A DNA stretch of 64,000 bases from Varroa destructor (Eukaryota; Arthropoda; Arachnida; Mesostigmata; Varroidae): contig NW_019211454.1 of the NCBI RefSeq assembly GCF_002443255.2, forward strand, positions 10,252,248 through 10,316,247, written 5' to 3'. A model generated the notes under the pieces. It ran no database searches. It had not been told where the DNA came from and saw nothing but the letters and a program-made list of their open reading frames with translations. This document shows, piece by piece, positions 24,373-38,449 of this stretch. How positions within the stretch are numbered: position 1 is the stretch's first letter; the number at the start of each line of letters is the position of its first letter. The translations under genes and the position numbers were made by a program.

Positions 24373-27300
24373 GACAGCTATATAAAGGAAGAAAGAACGT
24401 GCTATCTTTGTATGAGCTATTGAATATTAATTCGTCTGGGTTGCGAACTCGGTTCAGTAACTGCCTTATTTTACCCTTGGCCACAAAGCACAGAAGAGTC
24501 TAGAAAGGAACTCACATAGAGATTCGATAGACTTCAAACTTTTGCATTACAAAGTACTTGTAGTATTATTATTATTGTATTATATATTATAATTAATCTT
24601 CCGTTAACAACTTAAGTCACCTAAATTTGTCGTCTCTAGGGAACAGAATTAGAATACTGGTCAATTTTTTACATTGGTTCACGAAATTAAAGCATTATCC
24701 TATCTACGTTATTTATAGATGAAAAAAATACTATATAGCTAGCTTTGAATGGATTGTTCGCTTGAATGTTTCTTTTTTTTTTTACCTCTTTTTAAACATG
24801 TCGACCTAATTTGCTAAAATGAAACAAAAATTAAAAAGCAACTCGATCAGACATGTGATAAATAAGATCCAGAGAACAAAAAGGCCAAGAAAATCTCATT
24901 TAAAATAGGAGTTTGAAGTCGAACAAGTTAACTTCATCATCGATTATTGACCGTATAAATAAGTTAATTTATATGAGATTGTTTTCCCAAATTGTAAATC
25001 GAATTACACAATTAGCTGTTGTTTTTTATGTAATGGATTATTGTATATTGTACCGTATCAACAATCTGAAAAACCCAATAAGTATCTTATGATCATGTTA
25101 CGTATATTCGTATCGAGGCTTATTTCAATTATCGTAGATAATAAAGGGCCAGTTCATTACATGAATCTGAATTTGTAATAAGTTATCGAGAAAATAGCGA
25201 GAATTGGCCTTCAAAGAGGATGACCGGCAGCTTTCTTAGTTTGGCAGGGCAATGTTGACAAAGTATGTCTAACGTATAATAGTCCATATTACGCGTGAAG
25301 CCGTATAGTTTTCTTGGCTCTATCACATGTACTATCCTACGACCTTTGACCTTTGAACGAGCGACCTTTCAACTTAGGCTAACATTAAGAATAGCAACTA
25401 ATGAAATGCGTTTATCATGTGCAGCTTCTAAAATGATATACCGTTCATCAAATGTAATTTGTTGGCTAAAATGGTTGATAACGTATGCACTGATTATTTA
25501 GCTTTTTATAAGATTTGCGTAATTGTTTTCACTGTAAGTAAAGACCAAGTAAAGAGTTACAACTAATGGTCTCTGGCCCCGAATAAATCTGACATAAGAC
25601 CGTCACGTCCTAGATACTAATGAACCTTATTGTAATTGGCACTATGCTAAACAAAATAGTAATTTTTGGTTGGCCTAAGATATCGGTATTAGTTTCTATT
25701 TTTATATATATGCGCAAAGATGTATAACTAAGCGACGTAATGTTTAAGCAAAATTAACCATGTTACTCGTTATCTAGCTTAATAGGGTGGGAACATGTCA
25801 TGCGACGCGTAAGGTACAAAATATAATAACAAGCGCTTATCCGTCTAATAGCTTCAGTCTCAGTACACATTGAGCCACCTACAGATGGTAACATCGCAAA
25901 ACTTTATCAATAGAACCTAATGAATGCCGACTGAAAGTGACGAATATATTATAATTACGTTCTGACTGTAATTAAAAATCGATCTTTCGAAAATGAATTC
26001 AGAAGGTATCTACAAGCTATTACCAAACAAGTAAGTCGCTCGACATTACGTAACATTAAGTGAATAAGAATAATTCCTTTATTAGAACTATTGTAACCTG
26101 GGAGTGCTGATCCACAAGGTTACTTTTCTATCAAATCATTTTGAGTGAATCGGACCCTTAACGTCCCTCTGGGTCACAACTGCACACAGAGTGTTACGCT
26201 GGCCATTGTACATATACATTTGTGCGGCAATGGACTGAGAATAAGACTGTATTACGCAGACTCACTGCGGCATCTATTAGCGTCGTATTGCACACCTTGC
26301 CCATTTATATTGCCCATGGTTTATTTGAAAATAAATTGAGCTTAGCAAATTTAAACTAAGTACAATTAACACAACTAGAGCCTTGTGGCTTTTCGGATCG
26401 GTTACACCCCTACCAGGAGCTGCATCTGAGGGGTCAACGAATCGGCGAACGTTTTCGATATAAATAGAGAACACCTGTTAGAAACTATAACGATCCCAGG
26501 CTTTCAAGCGTTCAATAGCTGTAAAAGTATAAAATCTCTAGCTAGGCTGCATGAACAGTCGACGACAGATATGAATTCGAGTGGTGTTCTTATCCCAACG
26601 TTTGGGTAAAATTGTGTGTAAAAGGTAAGTTATTATACCATCAGAAGTTCTATTACTTCTATTTTAAATAGTATAAAGAAGTACTTCTTGATTATGGACT
26701 TTTCCTTCCCCTGCACATTTGAATATATACATGCAAGGAGCTCTGCATCATGAACGTCCACGCGAGCAATTACTGGGTTTAGAAGTTATGTGCTGAAGGC
26801 AAAACGTACGTATCCAGTTTACTACCTGTTTCATTTGATTCTATTTTGCATTTCCACTTAATCCATTGGTCCAATTAGCAGTCTTCACCATTCTATTTTC
26901 ATCTGTCAAGACGAGTATTATATTACGCCTGTATTCTCCGTTAATTATCTACAAGGTAGGAGATCTCTATGGCTTTTTACTTCTCGCTGGTGGACGATTT
27001 CCAATATGCTCTAAAATGTGGCGACAGATGAAAATATAAATGAATGACGGGTGTTTCTTTCAATAAGTGTTTTGCTGTGGTGATTAAATATCGTGCCCTA
27101 AACACTGTAGAACGCGCTATTTATCAGTAGCGCTTTGCAAGTGGACATCGCGTTTAATTGTCAGTGTCATTAGATCCAGTTCAAAAAGATACTTTCCTGT
27201 TGAACTCGTTTTCACCATCGCTTCGCCAAGATGGCAGATTTCAGTTGGTGATGGGTCTATTGATGGGTCGGAGAACGCATAGAAATAGATCACATCTTCC

Positions 27301-29736
27301 CTTCTCTACCGGATGGAAGTCACGCGGGGCTTTGTCGCCATCGCCATCGTGAGCACCAGGTTATCGGGAGCTCGGCTCAACGTACGGCGAAAAGCCTCGG
27401 AGAAGATCAGTCGACACTCGGCCAGTTGGCTTTAACACTTCCACGAAAGATGGATGGATGAATAATAACAGCCAACGGTCAGGCTTCCATTGCCTGCTGG
27501 GAACAGCAGCAACCGTATGACAAAATGGCTCGTCTACAAACAACGAAAAGAATACTCTACTATCATTTCATGAGACAGAGCTATTCGCTACTGAAAAAAT
27601 TACGCCGTTTCGTTTGGGCCGGGAAAAAAATGAGCCCACTCCTGTTATCCCATCACTGGAGGAGACAGAAACTAAATAATTATCTCGTTTTTATATTATA
27701 GTTTCGCTTGCTCCAAACCTACGTTTTTAAGAGCAAACGGAGCTGCTTTATAGAAGTGCACCTCCTTGGACTCGTATGTGAAACGGAATGCAATCAAGAG
27801 CACAGACTCAGAGTATAACTCGGCTTAGTAGGAACGTGTGTATATATATGTCAAGTTAAACTAAGACATCGTAGTTTTTATAAAGCAAAAGAAACTTTAT
27901 AAACATAATGCATTGTCCGAATAAAACGGTATTTGTGACATACGAAACAACATTGGGCATAGGCAAGAGCACTCATCAGGATACGCCATAGGTAACTATT
28001 TACGCCGGAAGAATGCCCATAATAATATTTATACACGCCTCGATCTGAAAGGACAGTGCTATTCTTTCTCTCTTTTCAAACAAACTGCAACTCGTCGATG
28101 GGCCCATACTTAGGCCATTCAAGTGCAGGCTTCACAGAATTTCATGTGGATCTATGGCAGACGAATTACAATCCTTGACCTGTCTAACGTGATAGTAAAT
28201 AATTACAAAGCATTGGTTTTACTAGCCATAATCACAGTCTCTTTTTTACTTTTTTTTAATAAAAACGCATTTAGTTTTATTGAATTACTAATTTCTTTGC
28301 ACGAATTCATAGGTGCTCGTCCGCGTATAGCCTAACTTCTGACTACGACATAGATGTTTGCAACTACAAAATAAGGTAATTCTACTAGGTCAATTTAGGG
28401 CGCAACAAAAGAAACTTTTACAACTATGCTGGTATAATCTTTCTCTTGATAGCTTCTCCCATGGTGCAGATCCACTTATTTCTCGCTTAACTTGGCTTGG
28501 CCCTTTTAAGCTACGCTCCTAGTTTCGATCATAACAATTTTGCTTTGGATTCGGAAAATATTTTATTTATAAACATATTTAAAGGTTTATGGAGTCACTA
28601 TTTAACGAAATTTTCTCTCATGCTCTCATTCCTGTTGTTTTTTTATGTACGCTATGAATTATTATGAAAAACGCTTTATTATGAAACTAATGTCATCAGT
28701 CATACGTTTTCGATTAGTTAAATTATTCGTCAACAATTAATCATTTATTACTTAATTACTATGATTTTCTATAACTTCAAACTTTTTCTTTTATCTCGTT
28801 AGATGAATGACTCCCATTGAGAACAGGAATTAGCGAATTAGGAATCTGTAAATGAAAAAAAAAAAAGCAGAATGTTCGGGCTTCCAATGGCTATAGGCTG
28901 CAATAGGCTAAATAGTTGACTGCTGCGAAATAAGAAAGAAGTAGCTTCTAAAATTTAAATATGGAAACATCAAATAAGCAAATGATTCCAATTCGCACGC
29001 GGCCTTTGCGGACAGATACGCTTTGTGAGAGTAGGCTGGGACGTAGTATTCACAGAGCATAAAAATCTACCGCCATGTATATTGTCATAGAACTCGTTCC
29101 AAACCAAACATAGTGAGTGCTTTTTATGAATAGACATTTCAGTACAAAGCAGCTTTTCTTGCTCTCATTCAAGTCACAGACAATTCACGTCTTCAGCTCA
29201 AAAAAATAAAGGCAACACTAGTGATTCTTACAATAGGCACCTTTACAAGAAGGAGGTGCGCAGCACGAGCAAGCCTGTTCTAGTTATCCGTTTGCACTGC
29301 ACCATTAAAAATAAGTGAGACCAAATAAAGTAACCCGAACCGAGTTTACAAATCCTTTTGAAAAAAACAATTCGTACCTTTATCGCGTAAGAACATATCT
29401 ATAGGAGTCGTCTTGTTTCGCCAATACGAAGATTTTGGAGGTTACGCTCAAGTTCTTGCCGCGGGGGGTACTGCTCTAATAGGACGGTTGTAAATTGACA
29501 TTAAAGATACATACTGTTTTTTCACACTAGTTATAATGTTGGCATTCATTCTATGCGTATCTTCTCTATTTTTGTACGAAACAAATAGGTATATAACTAG
29601 GACAAAGCGATAGTTTATATAAGAGGTAGCTACCTTTCCATGTGCACAAAGGTCTGCTCTTTCTTATCGCAGCGTCGTTTATATCGAGTAGGGAATTTAC
29701 ACAGGCGCTTGCTTCATTTTGTCTAAGTCGCATAAA
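24373..29736. other. Intergenic stretch downstream of COQ10, no gene recognised
   Basis: AT-rich DNA without convincing coding regions. A GC-richer patch at about 27130-27560 contains CCAAGATGGC (27226-27235), a third YY1-like box, but the ATG in it opens only a six-codon frame. It may be a promoter of an unseen transcript or chance. Confidence 0.4.
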
Positions 29737-30096
29737 TCACAACCTTCTGTAGCTCTCAACTTTCATCTTTGCTATATGTGATGCTGCCCACGCAGGCAGA
29801 TTCTGATCTTTCGGCGCATGGCAGGTCTCTGGAAATGAACTCCTCTCGTTTTTGTGCAAGTAATAGCGCTGTTCGACGATATCAGGTAGTGTTGTATCGC
29901 TTCTGTCGCCCCGAAATTGTCTAGCGAACGACGGGAAGTGCTGTTTAAGCTTGCCTTGATATGCAGCCTTCTTGAGAGCTTGGGTAAATTTTTCAGAGGT
30001 TGCATAGTAGAGCACGTGGATGTCAGAAGTTGACAGCATCGAGGGTAGCTGGTTCCAGATTTGGATGTCGCATTCTTTCATCTCGTATGCGAGACA
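29737..30096 (-). other. Unrecognised open frame, possible coding remnant of a repeat
   Basis: A 114-codon frame (30081-29737) begins MKECDIQIWNQLPSMLSTSD. The stretch around IWNQLPSML resembles, at DNA level, a stretch on the same strand near 40.41 kb: TCTGGAAC, one variable base, AGCTA, a short indel, then CCTCGATGC. That suggests a dispersed repeat. A phrase of the type WNxLP also occurs near the C-terminus of many LINE reverse transcriptases, but the rest does not match clearly. It ends 153 bases before the assembly gap. Function is unknown. Confidence 0.25.
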
Positions 30097-30233
30097 CGTA
30101 TTGCTTTACGGGGCATCTGAACTTCACGTATTACCTATTCCAACAAAATCATTAAACTACATGGAGAACATATATATCGGAATATAACGCGCTCTCAAAA
30201 TCCAGTTAATCTATAAAATTTTACCCAGTCCAT

Positions 30234-30333
30234 NNNNNNNNNNNNNNNNNNNNNNNNNNNNNNNNNNNNNNNNNNNNNNNNNNNNNNNNNNNNNNNNNNN
30301 NNNNNNNNNNNNNNNNNNNNNNNNNNNNNNNNN
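30234..30333. other. Assembly gap (100 N)
   Basis: Exactly 100 N, the usual placeholder for a scaffold join of unknown size. COQ10/ACBD5 and the formin gene are therefore on different contigs, and features cannot be joined across it with confidence. Confidence 0.99.
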
Positions 30334-33300
30334 AGCAAAGTAATTCTTCGCTTAATATTCGTTTATTTTGTGTTTAGAAGCGATATGTTTTTGGAAAAAC
30401 GCAAGGAGCAATTGTGATACGAAACACTTCGCTAAGAAATGTTGCCAGATTAGACGATGCTAATATGAGGCGTTGGCAGCATAGCGTTTTGTTCTGTTTT
30501 GGAAACTGTCGCTAATTTCGCAGAAGACATAGTATGGTAATATTCGGCAAGAAACAAATGCCCAAGAAAAAAATGCTGAATGAATAATTAATGATTTTTC
30601 ATTATACAAAGATTTCTCCTGTGTGCTCATCCGAAGCTTACGGCGAAAAAAGGATTGAGTGACAAATGCGAATTGCAACAGATGTACTCCAGAATAGGGA
30701 TAGCGGGTCCGAAGGGTCACCAAGTATGTTTGAAGAGACCACGAACGTCTCGGATACGCTTTTTAACATCCAAATTCCTTTGTTGGAGCCTGTTTACCGC
30801 TATTTACCGTTGTGTTTCTCTAGACTACTTTTGCTGCGAGGGTTCTGAGTCTTTTGACTATAACGACAGAACACCGTTTACCAATTATTCGAATACCTGC
30901 GAATTGCCGATGGAAATATACATCTAGGACGTCAAAAAATCGATACGATATTTTCTGACCAAAACAAAAGCTATCCGTAAATCTTCTCTGCAACGGCACT
31001 CCCTATCCATTTCTCTTAACTCTATCTTTATTGGCTCCTAATTAACCTTTCTTTCTCGCTGGAAACGTCTCGATGTAGTTATTGATAATCTTTTTCACGA
31101 AGCACCATAAATATAACGATGCCTATCTATATATTTCTTATAGATTGTTGCTACTACAAACACCTTCACTACAACTAAAGCTACAGCGTGTGTGTAAGTC
31201 GAAGTTATCTAGCATAATAAGCATTTTTAAACTGCGATATCCCGGAAACAACGTTCTATTAGAGACTAGAATACGAAAGTATCAAGCAGTTTAATATTTA
31301 GCTCTACTCCTTTACCAAAGTGAAGATATGAGATATATTTATGATATCATTTTGCGTTCTAATGCGCACCCGGATGCGCATAAGTACACTACTCATAGTT
31401 TCGATACTTTTCAACATCAGGGATACCTTTTATTCTATAGACTGCAGTATCTTTTGGGCCATTGATGGAAGCGGAATAAGTGAGTTTGGTGTCGTTGCGT
31501 TTTACCTTTAAGCATATACCAAAAGGCTTGTATGGCCCTGTAAAATGGCAAAAAAAAAGACTGTTTTCATTGGCCAGTTACTTAAGTGCTACAACAACAA
31601 TAAGGCCCAAGTGTGTGTGATCGCGATCGTATTCAATAGACCGATGACCAAAGACCGTCTATAGTAACTCATATTCATTACAGAAAAGAACTGTTGCTAC
31701 CCGGTGATACGCTATTAATTAAGAATTCTATGCGTTCCTCTATATCTCTCGGTGGACCGCCATGTCATCGAATGCGCGAATGAACCTGCACCGGCAGCTT
31801 TTCGCAAGAATCTTACATTTTCCCTCGTTACGAAAGGTGCCGACTACCCTGGCTGCTGCTGGCAGATTATGTTTTTCGGTATTCTAGCGAACCGATTCCT
31901 TCTCTATCCATATCGGTCATTGCCAAACCGTCAGAAGCCAACTCGAATCAAACGAAATCGTTCAAACGAGCAAAAGAAGGAAGAAGCGGATCTCTATTTG
32001 TTTCCGAAAAGCGAATGTTGGAACCCGCGCCAGCCAAACAGCGCTGTCGTGTCAGACACGACGAGAGGGCCTGCTATCCAAACAACGCCCGGGTGACGCG
32101 CGCCTCGGTATGACCCACATTAAAAATCAAGAAAGGCTTTTCCATTTTCATGCGAGTAGGCTTCCACCTTCTCCGTTGGCCACGGCGGCAACAGTAACGG
32201 CCACTGGGCGGCATTTGAAAGCTCTCTGGAAGAGGGCTACTGCCACACTGAAACCTTGCTGCTTCTGCCGCTAGAAGTATCCGAGCAGCGTTGTTTGTTG
32301 GTTCGTCGGCTTTCTTCCTACCACACTCAAACTGATCAACGTCGACAACGACTGCTCCGCTGGCAGGGTAGCTTACCAGTCCTCGGGTCTAATCTGCCTA
32401 GTAGCTCGGGCTGTCCCTATTTCTTTCCTGTGCTTCTATCCGTGTTCTTGGTTGCGCAGAGCTACGAACTTTTACAGACCTCTGAACTTTGCTTTCTTAA
32501 ACATAGGTTAAGCCTAGTGACTGCAAGATCCAAGTTATCCACGCCTGAAGCATTCCTATTTCGAACTTAGTATCTGTTAGCAAGAACTGTAACCAGCTCA
32601 AAAGAACCTCATGAGATTGCTAGAATTTGAAAAGAAGTTAACATGACTTAAAGCTTCGGCCAAAACGGACCTGGTTATCTAGTTACCCTTCACAGGAATC
32701 AGTGTTGCTTGTTACTGGATCAACCAGCCTGCGGGTGATGCCTTTATTTTGGGTCAGTTATGCCCCGATGCATTTCCGTAAATGGCCACCTCTTCAGCCA
32801 AATCCAAAGCTCTTTCATTAATTAGAGACTCTAATCGAGTCCTGTACCCATTGTGTAAGCCGCCATTGTACTCCTTATGTGGAGCCCATTCACCGCGTCA
32901 TCGTTGCAGAGTCTATATCGACATCAGCCTGGCGACAGATGTGTTGTCATGTGTCTTAGAAATTTCGTACCGTAGAAAGATGCATGCTGGCGGCACTTCT
33001 TCCAATGGGCCACGTGGGTGCTGACGCGGTGCCAAGCGTCGACTGTGCCTTATTCTCAGAAAAAATTCAAACGGAGCCTATGCATCCTTTCATCGCCCTC
33101 GAGAACAACATGTACGGCAACACTTGAGATCGACAGTAGGGTTACGAGAAAAAAAAACCTAAAACAATTTTCTTATAATGAATGTTCTGCAAAAAGCTGC
33201 AGCAGTTTTCTGGCTAATTGTTGTGGACTTTCTATACATGGTATAGCCACTCGACCTACCACATATAAATGCATCCATATTCTATTTGAGCACCCAAATG

Positions 33301-33551
33301 TTTGCAGATCGTACTGCACTTTGATTTTAGGGAACTATTGCTAAATTTGCAATTCAAGTTTTTAGTTCATATTATTAAAGCTTCGACTATTGTTTGTGCG
33401 GGCAAAGTGTTTGTCTCCTACAATGAGTGATAACGTGCCTATGAAAGGAATTGCTACACTGAAATAAGTGTCACAGGATCACGACGTACAAGGTAAATGT
33501 AATTAACACGATGCTTCTATTGAATCCGAAAAATATCCGGAAAATTAGGCA

Positions 33552-33586
33552 GATCTATAGAACGTCTCGTTCTATCTATAGATCTC
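33552..33586. repeat. Imperfect inverted repeat
   Basis: The left arm (33552-33565) begins AGATCTATAGA and ends ACG. The right arm (33569-33586) is its reverse complement with four extra bases. Only three bases separate the arms, so a bulged hairpin is possible. Confidence 0.6.
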
Positions 33587-34778
33587 GATCGTTACGTAAA
33601 AGTCTTCCTTTTCTGTACATACATATTTGGATATTAGTGTACATTTATATAAAAAGAAAAATAGGGAAAAATCCGCTAAAGATGATCTGAGAACCGAAAC
33701 TAACTCCGCGAGGCTGTGGTTAAGGCCTAGGGCAGAAATTGTCATAAACTATATCTTTTTTTGCATTTCTTCTATATATTTTCTCTAACAAAAATTAAGA
33801 AGGACGGCTGCATAATTAACATTTAACTAAAATGTTTTAGCATAAACGTGACATTTTTTAATGGACCATCTACTTAAAGAACTGCAACCTGTTTGCTTAA
33901 GTTTTTTGTAAAGCTTACGCTAATACTTGCATTAAGCATAGAGTTGCCTAGAATGTATGCATGTATTATAAGAAATCACCCAATTGTATAAAGATTAGAA
34001 AACTTTGTGCCGCTCTCGATAGGGTCGGGTAAACCTCTGAGTGCTTTAAAAAGAATAGGCGCTTGCTGAAAAGTCTCCGAACCCTTCCTATGCTGTCCCG
34101 ATAGCAATGTACAGCTGAGTTACTTATTCCTTACGGTTGTAATTTACCTTTATTTAAAAAAAAAAATAATTTAAAAGATTTACCTACTCTTATACCACTA
34201 ATACACTTAGCCATAGCTTATCGCCATTTGAACAGGCGTGCGAAAATTTCGAAGCTCTTTATTTATGTCGTAGTATATTTGTTTTAGCTTACCAGCTGGT
34301 GAAAGTCTTCGTTACCAGGTAAAAAAAGTTAGCTAATATAGGTTATTAAAGAAAATTATGTCCTTCGATCAGAGTATATAAATTAAACGAAGAAATAGCG
34401 CCCGTGCTGTCTACAAACTTTTTGCAATTTTCAGTTTCACAACTTCTACAACACGCTTTCGAAGTGGCAAATCTTCACGCTGTTCGCCTACCTTTTACTG
34501 TTGCCGCCGGCAATCTGCATGGATTCGCATGTACCAAAAACTATGTCTTCTTTGCCATCCGAGCCACACTTGCTAAGTGTGGTGTTGCGTAGTAACGTCT
34601 TCTAAGCTTATGCAGCTATACAGGCGTCTTAAACCTGTTTGTTTTAGCCAAATAAGGTTATTGGTAATTGTTTTGTTCTGGGAAGGCAAAATCCAATTTC
34701 GAAATGAAGTTCAAATTGGCATGAACAAGAAACTGATATGGCATTAAAAATAAATTAACTTGTTTTTGTATAACGTTA

Positions 34779-34811
34779 TTTTTAACAATTCCTATTATGA
34801 ATTGTTAAAAA
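34779..34811. repeat. Perfect 13-bp inverted repeat beside a TA tract
   Basis: The arm TTTTTAACAATTC (34779-34791) and its exact complement (34799-34811) flank a 7-base loop. A TA dinucleotide run starts six bases later. Confidence 0.7.
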
Positions 34812-34816
34812 AAATG

Positions 34817-34839
34817 TATATATATATATATATATATAA
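34817..34839. repeat. TA microsatellite
   Basis: Pure alternating TA for 23 bases, followed by further A/T-only sequence to about 34880. Confidence 0.9.
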
Positions 34840-35047
34840 TAATAAATAGATAAATCATTTATATATATAAATATATATCTTTTCAAAACAAGTCGACGAT
34901 TAATATTCTTCACGGGCGATAATGTATGACGACTGTCTTTTTATTTACGAAAAGCTCAACAAAAACTCTCATACCTATTGTTCACTTGTACAATAATGTT
35001 AGAGGCGTTAAATAGCAGTACGCAATCTAAAGTATACTGTGAATTGA

Positions 35048-35110
35048 TATCCAGTGAGGTGGATTTGAACGTATTATCCTGCAAGCGTTGGCTCAACGTG
35101 GCTGCCATGA
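35048..35110 (-). repeat. Possible tRNA-like SINE head
   Basis: On the minus strand a B-box-like CGTTCAAATCC (9 of 11 to the consensus) lies about 36 bases after a weak A-box-like TGGCAGCCACG. It is not part of the tRNA-Ser-like family. Single copy seen, so weak. Confidence 0.22.
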
Positions 35111-35592
35111 CTCTACAGGGTAATTAGAGCGTTAAGCAAATATATGAGAAATTCGAGAAAGTACGATTTAGAGTGTATGAAATAATGCTATGCCAGATTT
35201 GCTGAGTAATCAGAAATTGTCTGACTTCTCCCGTCACATCTGTGGCTTATAATAAGTATTTCTTTGAAGATTAGATATCGCATCCATATGTTCTTCCCTG
35301 CATTGTAGAATCTTGACGTTGTCTCAAATTCTTCATGTATAGGAGAAACGGAAAGGCAGTTGCTCTAATCCGCGAATAAATACTGTTTATACAACAGAGC
35401 TCGGCTTAACTGTGAAGCTGTTAATTACGGCGGTTTAGGAAAGGAAGGCAGACTATTGTCTTCATCGCGGGGTCGCCTCCTGTGTACATGAAAAGTCTTC
35501 CTTACCTTCAGGCTACTCCTCTATTTCAGCAGCAGAAACCTTCTGTCACAAAGTGGTGAAAAACGCCAATGGTAAAGATGTCTCCCATCTGA

Positions 35593-36000
35593 AATCCCCT
35601 GAAAATTTTCTCAGTCTGCATGGTTCTCCGTCTATTCGACCTTAGAATATTCCCAGCGACTGCTTATGGCATAGAGATCATATGGGAAAACTTCCTTTGT
35701 GCTAACTTAGAGTTTTTTATTGCAAAGAACTTGTTCTTAAATGTTACGGCACTAAATCGACTAATTATTCAACGATATGTTGCAGCTAGGTACGCGACGT
35801 GTGCCTCTACTGTAGAATATGTGCCATTTCAAAATGAAAAAAATATCAGATGCGAGGAACAATGTAACAGATTCACACGCCTCTCAGTGTGGCTCTGTTT
35901 TGACTACCTGCAGGAAACGTTGTTGTTGTTGATTTTTCCAGAGTTGTCTACAAGAACATGCTCGTATGAAAAATTGTTGCTTTGCGACCATACCATCTAG
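35593..36000 (+). mobile_element. Non-LTR retrotransposon fragment (RTE-like), C-terminal part of the reverse transcriptase
   Basis: The plus-strand frame reads RLFDLRI and then FPATAYGIEIIWENF, followed by ANLEF. This pattern (FD...P...YG.E..WE...NLE) is typical of the thumb/connection region after the catalytic part of RTE-like and related LINE reverse transcriptases. The match fades after about residue 35 of the frame, which suggests frameshifts and decay. No catalytic F-ADD block or endonuclease domain was seen nearby. An inactive fossil fragment; the clade is a judgement from the pattern. Confidence 0.55.
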
Positions 36001-36670
36001 TTCTTGCTATCAACAAACATTTCGAGCTAATGGCAGCTCATTTTCGTCGCAATCGTTTTTTAAATTTGGTTTAACACGATGTTGTACATTGGTCAAGGGC
36101 CAAGCCTTTCAGGCATTAAAATTTTTTTCTGGGAAATTTATTATTATTGTTATTTTTTATAAGTTCATTTCATGCCCGAAACGCCAAGTAGCCTGGTAAT
36201 AGCTTCAATATACATCGTACAATATAATCACTTATGTTACGCGTATTTAAGAGAGGTATAGATTCTTTTAAATTATGGTGAAAACATATGATCGTACCGC
36301 GATCGATGTTTTTGTGTGGAAACGTTCGTTTGATTGAACCGAAATATGCCTTTGAGACACCCGAAGATCTCCAACCGACATCCGCCCAAGGATACACCGA
36401 TGGAGTTCATTCCCCCTAGAAATGACCGCCAGCATGCGCTAGAACACGTCAATACGTTTTTCGCGCTCTCTTGCTTAACCGAACTTCTTTTCCCTTCATA
36501 AGTGAATACACGCATTTTTACTGGTGCCCACTTATTTCCTGCCTTGCTCTCCCTGATCGCTTTTCCTTATATGAAACACTTGGAGGCGAGTAGGAAAACA
36601 GAGGAGACGGTGGTCATCATTAGTGACGGTCGATTAACAATGCATTGACAATGCTACCGCCAATTCATTC

Positions 36671-36691
36671 GACTGACTGACTGACTGACTG
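36671..36691. repeat. GACT tetranucleotide repeat
   Basis: Five consecutive GACT units ending in a G. Confidence 0.9.
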
Positions 36692-38394
36692 TGCTTTTCC
36701 TAGGCTTTTTATAGAGGGCCGAATTTCGTAACTTGCATACATCAGCGATAAGAACTAAAGTTATTACAGATTAATGTAGACGAAGCCATATCCGCAGGAA
36801 AGTTCGACACGTCGAAAGAAAGGCACCATTTGAATATCTTTGGGATCACTGTGTGTACCTAGCAAAACATAGGCTCTTCTAGATACAGTTGGCGTGCACT
36901 TGATCAGAAAAGCGCACAAGAATCTGATCGCATTTCAGACGGATAGGAAAATGTTCAAATCAGTCAGGGATCAGTGCATTACCATCGGCGCTGGCTGGTA
37001 TTATCATGAATTGCGCAGAACACTATCTGCCAAGTTTGGTTAAAGGCTATGGCTATACAATTCTGATCTATTAACACGGACCGTCCATTCGGACTGCCTG
37101 ACTATTCACCAGCATATACTTGGACAAGCGGGCATAATTGAAGCAAATGGCTACCGCGTTGTTACTACCCTCCGAAGTCAGCACGGTATATGTACGCATA
37201 CATATATATATATATTTTCTCGTCTACTCCCATGTGGTCGATGCCAACACTCGAAGGGAATCCAGGAATGTAGTTCGACTTGTCTGAAATTCTGGTGATA
37301 CAAGTTCAGATTAATATGACCAGTGATCCAGAAGCCGTTTCGAGATGACTTTGGGCTTCTTTTTGTACCTATTACCCGGACCGAGCATATAGAGAGTTCT
37401 CTCATCATCAGGCTACTTGACAATTTCTCACCACCAATTATCCTGCAATAGTGCGTACGGTTATTTTGAAGCCGATATTTAAATATCACTTGCCAGATTC
37501 AAGGATCAGTCTGTCGTGCGTTCTTTCTTATGCTCCTCTTTACCCCTTTAGAAATTTTAGCATTTTCATTTGTTTCAGGTACCTTTCTCTGTGAATAAGC
37601 AGACATTTTCAGGACTCTATAATATAACACTAAAACGAGCAAAACACACGTATACGCAAGTGCGCGTATGCGGACACCGAAACAAAGCAGAAATTTAAGA
37701 GGCAGCCAAAGACAACCTGTTGTACAACAGAAAAACGATTGATATCAGACGTCCGTGCAGACAGCTGATGCTATGTCTATATAGCTAGTAGATCTAACTC
37801 AAAACGGAGCATAATCATACGGGCGAAGATAGTAGTTCACTGAGCACTTTTTACAGAGACTCCAACTGCAATCGATAGCGGCCGCTATTTATATCAAGTA
37901 TCCATAGCGCTAGTAAAGCCGAAGCAAATCGCGTTGACGAGCGCCAGGGTCAGAGATACACGAAGCGTATAGCAGGTAACTGCCGAGATGCATGGAGCGT
38001 ACCGAGGCAAGCACAGCCAACAATGATTACCGCAAAATGATCATATCATTCAGTTTACTTGTAACCAGATTATACTGTCAACGCCAAACTAAAATGATGT
38101 TGTAGCCCACGCTGTTTCGTCAGTTGATGAATGGCCATCTTGGCCTGCGCACCGATCCAAGTTCCAGTGTTATTTAGCGATATGGTCGACATTACAAATA
38201 TCATAATGCTTGTCAAGCCTTATGCTCTATATCGTATATACGAGAAGATTAAGGTCCGCGCGGTCCCCCGGGCCGGTCGTATCTTATCTTAAGTTCGTTA
38301 TTCAAGTCTCCCGTAATATATAAAGAGATACAGTAGATACGAGGGCGTAAACGCCGGTCATGTGTTAGACAACGAACAGTTAGAGAACTGCTCA

Positions 38395-38398
<4 letters not shown>

Positions 38399-38444
<46 letters not shown>

Positions 38445-38449
38445 TATAG
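38399..38449. repeat. Long TA microsatellite
   Basis: About 40 bases of uninterrupted alternating A and T, one CA interruption, then more TA. Confidence 0.95.

Larger units (their letters stand above)
30334..35592. other. Intergenic stretch with a GC-richer patch, no gene recognised
   Basis: AT-rich apart from about 31740-33050, which is clearly GC-richer and carries open frames of about 80-114 codons on the plus strand. None has a recognisable domain, and two of them start only at non-ATG codons. The patch could be UTR or promoter DNA. Small hairpins at 33552-33586 and 34779-34811 and a TA tract at 34817-34839 are listed separately. Confidence 0.4.
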
